A stretch of 64,000 nt of DNA from Macrocybe gigantea (lineage: Eukaryota > Basidiomycota > Agaricomycetes > Agaricales > Callistosporiaceae): contig SJRY01000228.1 in the NCBI GenBank assembly GCA_011319805.1, positions 1,054,001-1,118,000 on the forward strand, written 5' to 3'. Of this stretch, positions 60,455 through 64,000 are shown piece by piece (within the stretch, counting starts at the first letter, position 1; each line of letters starts with the position of its first letter). The position numbers were made by a program, and so were the translations under genes. The notes under the pieces are model-generated. The model saw only the letters and a program-made list of their open reading frames with translations, was not told where the DNA came from and ran no database searches.

Positions 60455-61336
60455 ATGCTTGAGGCGGTCCTCGACGTTCCGTACGACCCCGTCCAGCCCT
60501 TTCACACGTTCGACCTCTATGTGCCATCACAGCACATCCATGCCGTCGTTCTCTGCTTCATTCATGGCGGTGCATGGCGTTCGTGAGTCGCTTTCTTTGT
60601 TGCACTGCCCTTCAAGTGTTCTCACCTGCACGCTCTTATCAGCGAGGACAAGGCAGACCACCAGCAGCTTGCACGTAACCTTGCCCTTGCGACCCGCATG
60701 CCAGTCGCCGTTCCCAATTATCGTCTGACTCCGAGGGAGCCCGATTCAGACGCTGCCTTGCAGCACCCTGCGCATGCAGAAGATATTCTTCTCTTCCTGA
60801 ACTTTCTTCTAACTTGGACTCCGTCTGCCAAGAACCCGTCTCTTTTCAACTTCAGAAACATCTACCTTATGGGGCATAGCTGTAGTGCTCATATGCTGAC
60901 TTCTATGTTCCTGAACTCGTCCGCAGTCACCCCTACTCTCACGCCGTCAGTATCGCTCCTTCAGGCGGTGAAGGCGATCATCATTTCGGAGGGCATCTAT
61001 GATCTCGACAAGTTGCTTGAGGATTTTCCAAACTACCGCGATTGGTTTGTCGTCCCCGCATTCGGCGATCGGGGCTCGTATACCCCGTTCTCCACACTCA
61101 ATTACCGTCTTTGGCCGTCTGACATCAGATGGCTCGTCGTTCACTCGAAAGGCGATTCCTTGGTCAATCTCTATCAGAGCCAGGGAATCTATCGACACCT
61201 ACAGCAATTATATGGAACCGATGCCCAGATGCATGTGCAATGCAACATGGATCAATTTGTCGCGGAACATAATGACATCTTGAAGGAAGACTCCTTTGTT
61301 GACACCGTTAACACATTCCTGGATGTCCATTCCTGA
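60455..61336 (+). CDS. BNA7: Kynurenine formamidase (alpha/beta-hydrolase, Bna7-type)
   Basis: Two exons, about 265 residues. MLEAVLDVPYDPVQPFHTFDLYVP leads to the oxyanion motif FIHGGAWRS-ED and the nucleophile elbow GHSCSAH (Ser near 60,880). Acid D in HSKGDSLVNLYQ and a His in AEHNDI complete a plausible triad. HGGxW with GxSxG is what fungal Bna7 enzymes show. The reaction is N-formyl-kynurenine to kynurenine plus formate, second step of tryptophan degradation to NAD. The assignment among alpha/beta hydrolases is strengthened by kynureninase next door (43 bp, tail to tail) and kynurenine 3-monooxygenase just beyond. A generic esterase is the alternative. Confidence 0.85.
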
Positions 61337-61378
61337 CCCTAGCGACTAGTCTAAAATACAACACGTTATTGCATAGGA

Positions 61379-63100
61379 TCAATGCGTCAGGACGTATTCA
61401 ATGGCTTTGTCAAGGTATTTGACGGCTTCCTCGCAGTCCTTGGTTGTGCTGTAAAGAGGAATCGGAGCAAGCCGTATGACGTCTGGCTCCCTGTCGTCTC
61501 CGATGACGCCATAATCGATCAACGCATTGTACACTTTCCGCATGAACCCGCTCCCGGTGGGTAAAAATAGCAGCGAAAGTTGCGCTCCCCGCGCCGAAGG
61601 ATCACTTGGTGTAATGATCATGAATCCGGTGCGGTTGGCGTTCTGCTCGGCTTCGTTCAAAGGAATGTAGTATTTGGATATCACGAGCATGCTTTCCAGC
61701 GCCGCTGTGAGCTGAATCGACCTGCTTCGCAGCCTCGGTATCATTCCGGCCTCTTTGAATAGCTCTAACGACCCTAACAGAGCCGCGATGGCGAGAATGT
61801 TGGGATTTGATTGTTGGAATCCTTGAGCTCCGACTACGGGAGAAAAATCGTCTGGCATATCAAACCGGGTAGAGAGATCGTGTCCCCACCACCCAGCATA
61901 TCTGCCGTAGCGTTATGTGAACCTGATCATCAAAGGCAACGTTCGAAGGAACGGTACATACTTTGGACGTTCGATCTCGTTCCACTTCTCGTGGATGTAA
62001 AGCCCTGCAATGCCACCTGGGCCGGCGTTCAAGTATTTGTACGTGCACCACACGGCGAAATCGACGTCCCAGTCATGTAAAGACAACGGTACGTTTCCGA
62101 TGGCGTGGGCCAGATCCCAACCACAGATGCAACCCTAATATAAGCGAGTGAGCCGCAAACTTGAGGTCAACGGATCGGCCGCCGACCTTTTCTTTGGCTC
62201 GCTTCGTCATTTTTTGCATCGGGAACCACTGTCCAGTGTAATATTGCACGCCGCTGAAAAGCACGAGGGCTGCCGATTCCCCTTCCTTATCGATGATGTC
62301 CATGATATCCTCTTCGCGAAGTAGATATTCTCCTTCTCGCGGAGATACCTCGACGATGGTCGTTGCGGGATCATATCCGTGCGCAATCGCCTGAGACCTG
62401 AAAGCATACTACATTACACAGTGACAAGTTAGCAGAGAGAAGCGAGCAGCAAAATAGACAAAAACCGCGCACCCGATCTGAAGGGAACGCTCTGGCCTCA
62501 CAGATGATCTTGAAGCGTTCGGGGGTAGGCTTATAAAAGGAATCCATCATAAGGTGCAGATTGTTCGTCAGTGTGCCCATGCAGGCAACTTCCTTCTCTT
62601 TGGCCCCTGTATATTACCTCAAAAGATAAGTTACTTCCTCTGGGAAAGGAAACGTCAAAGCTCAGGAAGCATGCTCAGCTCACCTACAAGCTCCGCAAGC
62701 ATTGGCGTAACCGTATCGCAAAACTCTGTCCACGGCCTTCCACGAGGATGCGTAAAATGGCCGACAACGGCACTAGTGAGTAATACAGAAGCGCGTAGCG
62801 CCTGGTTGGTAGTCTGACCACAAGACGTATAAAAATACAGCTCACTGGGAACCCCACGCATCCAGTTCCTCTTGAATCCGGGCACTAGACCTTTTGGATA
62901 ACGGTCCAAGGGAATTACCGCAGAGGTAGGTGACTGTGCTTTCTAGAAATCTCGGATGAGAAACGGCAGACTGATGGTCCCAGGCATTGTCCAGATCCCT
63001 TACCGCTGTCGGTCCGCAGTTTTGCATTTATATCTTTGATTCTCGGTAAGATGAAGTCATTGCTGAGCGGAACGTCGAGCGGAACGCTGTCAGATGCCAT
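61379..63100 (-). CDS. BNA5: Kynureninase
   Basis: PLP enzyme turning 3-hydroxykynurenine (or kynurenine) into 3-hydroxyanthranilate (or anthranilate) plus alanine. [33 protein letters not shown] starts at 63100. [129 protein letters not shown] (PLP-Lys in YKYLN) and [13 protein letters not shown] follow, all family signatures. It ends KAIEYVLTH. About nine exons. Its start is 262 bp from the divergent KMO start and its end is 43 bp from the end of the formamidase, so the three genes form a compact block. Confidence 0.96.
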
Positions 63101-63203
63101 GAAAGCTCGCTGTTGGTTGAGGAAGAGGGTTGTGGATGTCGATGGGCGTCTTTTGCCATGACACAAATCCCTGGCGCAAGATCCGAGGTAGGGAGTCTGG
63201 ATC

Positions 63204-63230
63204 AGATTAGACTAGATTAGATTAGATTAG
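63204..63230. repeat. Tandem AGATT repeat in the shared BNA5/BNA4 promoter
   Basis: Five near-perfect copies of a 5-bp unit (AGATT, one imperfect, AGACT). Probably a variable microsatellite. Confidence 0.8.
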
Positions 63231-63333
63231 GTGAATAAGTTTATCTGGGACAAATGTCGGATGAAAAAAATGGCGACAGAAAAATTAGGCAGTCGGACAG
63301 CACAAGTTGCGAACGGGAATCCCAAAGCGGCAT

Positions 63334-63354
63334 ATCTATCTATTCTATCTATTC
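63334..63354. repeat. TCTAT-type short tandem repeat
   Basis: Alternating TATC/TATTC units just before the KMO start codon; if translation began at the upstream in-frame ATG (63254) it would encode a short Ser/Ile/Tyr repeat (ISIYSIYSAS). Confidence 0.65.
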
Positions 63355-63361
63355 TGCTTCC

Positions 63362-64000
63362 ATGACCTCCAGCTCCCAGATGAGGAGGAAGGTAGTCATC
63401 GTCGGGGCTGGCCCTGTTGGATGCCTAGCGGCGATGAGCTTTGCGAAGCAAGGTTGGATCGTTGAGGTCTATGAAGGCCGTCCAGGTGCTTGATGATATC
63501 TCTTAAGAAGAGTCAGTGATTCACTCATACCTGCTTTCCCTGCCAGATATTCGACTCCCCTCTTCCAGAGCGGTGGCACAGCAAAGGTCGATAAATCTTG
63601 CCATTTCGAGCCGTGGAATCACGGCCCTTGAGACTGTTGACCCGGCCGCCACAGAGCGGTTTCTGACAACAGTCATTCCCATGCGCGGGCGTATGATTCA
63701 TGATATGAAAGGCGGCCTTGACAGTCAATTATACGACAGGGACGGACAGGTAACGGTGTTCTGTCATATGCCGAAGTCGCTGGCCATTCATTCGGTCTTC
63801 CCTCCCCTGGCCCATTGCCTTCCGACAGTGCATCAACTCCATCGACCGTGCACTGTTCAATGAAGACCTTTTGGAAGAAGCTTGCGCTTCGCATCACGTC
63901 CGCGTGTTCTTCAATCACAAAGTGACAGCTGCTGACTTTGACGAGAAATCACTTTCTGTGCGGAACACGGTCACAGGCCAAGAAATTTCTGTCGATTTCG
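63362..64000 (+). CDS. BNA4: Kynurenine 3-monooxygenase (N-terminal part; cut by window end)
   Basis: MTSSSQMRRKVVIVGAGPVGCLAAMSFAKQGWIVEVYEGRPG carries the FAD dinucleotide-binding GAGPVG. Then DIRLPSSRAVAQQRSINLAISSRGITAL (family hallmark RSINLAISxRG), IPMRGRMIHD, SQLYDRDGQ-CINSIDRALFNEDLLEEA and VTAADFDEKSL follow. The enzyme hydroxylates kynurenine to 3-hydroxykynurenine with NADPH at the mitochondrial outer membrane. The start at 63362 fits the family; an in-frame ATG at 63254 would add 36 low-complexity residues. The reading frame is still open at 64,000; the C-terminal half and membrane anchor lie beyond the window. Confidence 0.95.

Larger units (their letters stand above)
63101..63361. 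promoter_or_regulatory. Shared promoter between kynureninase and kynurenine 3-monooxygenase
   Basis: 261 bp between the divergent start codons of two enzymes of the same pathway. It contains a tandem AGATT repeat (63204-63230) and a TCTAT-type repeat (63334-63354). Such an arrangement would let one set of regulators control both genes. Confidence 0.6.

Overview
The window is a gene-dense piece of a filamentous basidiomycete (mushroom-type, Agaricomycete-like) nuclear genome. Nearly every gene is broken by short GT-AG introns of about 45-75 nt, intergenic gaps are usually 50-500 bp, and several products are of types typical of mushrooms (DUF6533-type 7-TM protein, 4-TM MARVEL-like proteins with long Pro/Ser tails). 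I found no tRNA, rRNA or CRISPR array. Gene names are by recognition of protein families in my own conceptual splicing; no database search was possible, so exon borders are approximate unless stated.

Left part (1-14.4 kb): the start of a Sog2-like LRR protein (runs off the left edge), a JmjC/cupin-8 hydroxylase, the large Snf2-family ATPase Mot1, a one-pass membrane protein, twinfilin and a FYVE/rabenosyn (Pep7-like) protein. At 14,457-15,364 lies a complete short DNA transposon-like element: 43-bp terminal inverted repeats (42/43 matching), TA target duplication, and inside it a spliced gene fragment for a CENP-B/pogo-type helix-turn-helix.

Middle part (15.4-41.7 kb): PDCD5, Pan2, a GIY-YIG (T5orf172/DUF1766) protein, Lcp5/neuroguidin, an IST1 domain gene whose reading frame splices straight into a TBC-domain gene, PIG-H (GPI-GlcNAc transferase), a FAR-17a/AIG1-like membrane protein, an Mch1-like MFS transporter, argininosuccinate lyase, a plasma-membrane syntaxin, a tiny AN1 zinc finger protein, aspartate aminotransferase and a PP4 regulatory subunit 1-like HEAT protein.

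Right part (41.9-64 kb): three 4-TM MARVEL-like paralogues that share an intron position, with a voltage-gated proton channel (Hv1) gene inverted between the second and third; then a FUN14 mitophagy-receptor-like gene, a DUF6533 7-TM gene, Nop2, an Ala/Glu/Lys-rich protein, eIF2B epsilon and the 57-residue Pmp3. The window ends in a three-gene kynurenine-pathway (de novo NAD) cluster: kynurenine formamidase, kynureninase and kynurenine 3-monooxygenase (cut by the right edge).

Several otherwise well conserved genes contain an apparent single-base deletion, each in a short homopolymer (clearest: two in Mot1, one in aspartate aminotransferase, one in the PP4R1-like gene). These look more like assembly indels than inactivated genes, and anyone using the predicted proteins should correct for them.
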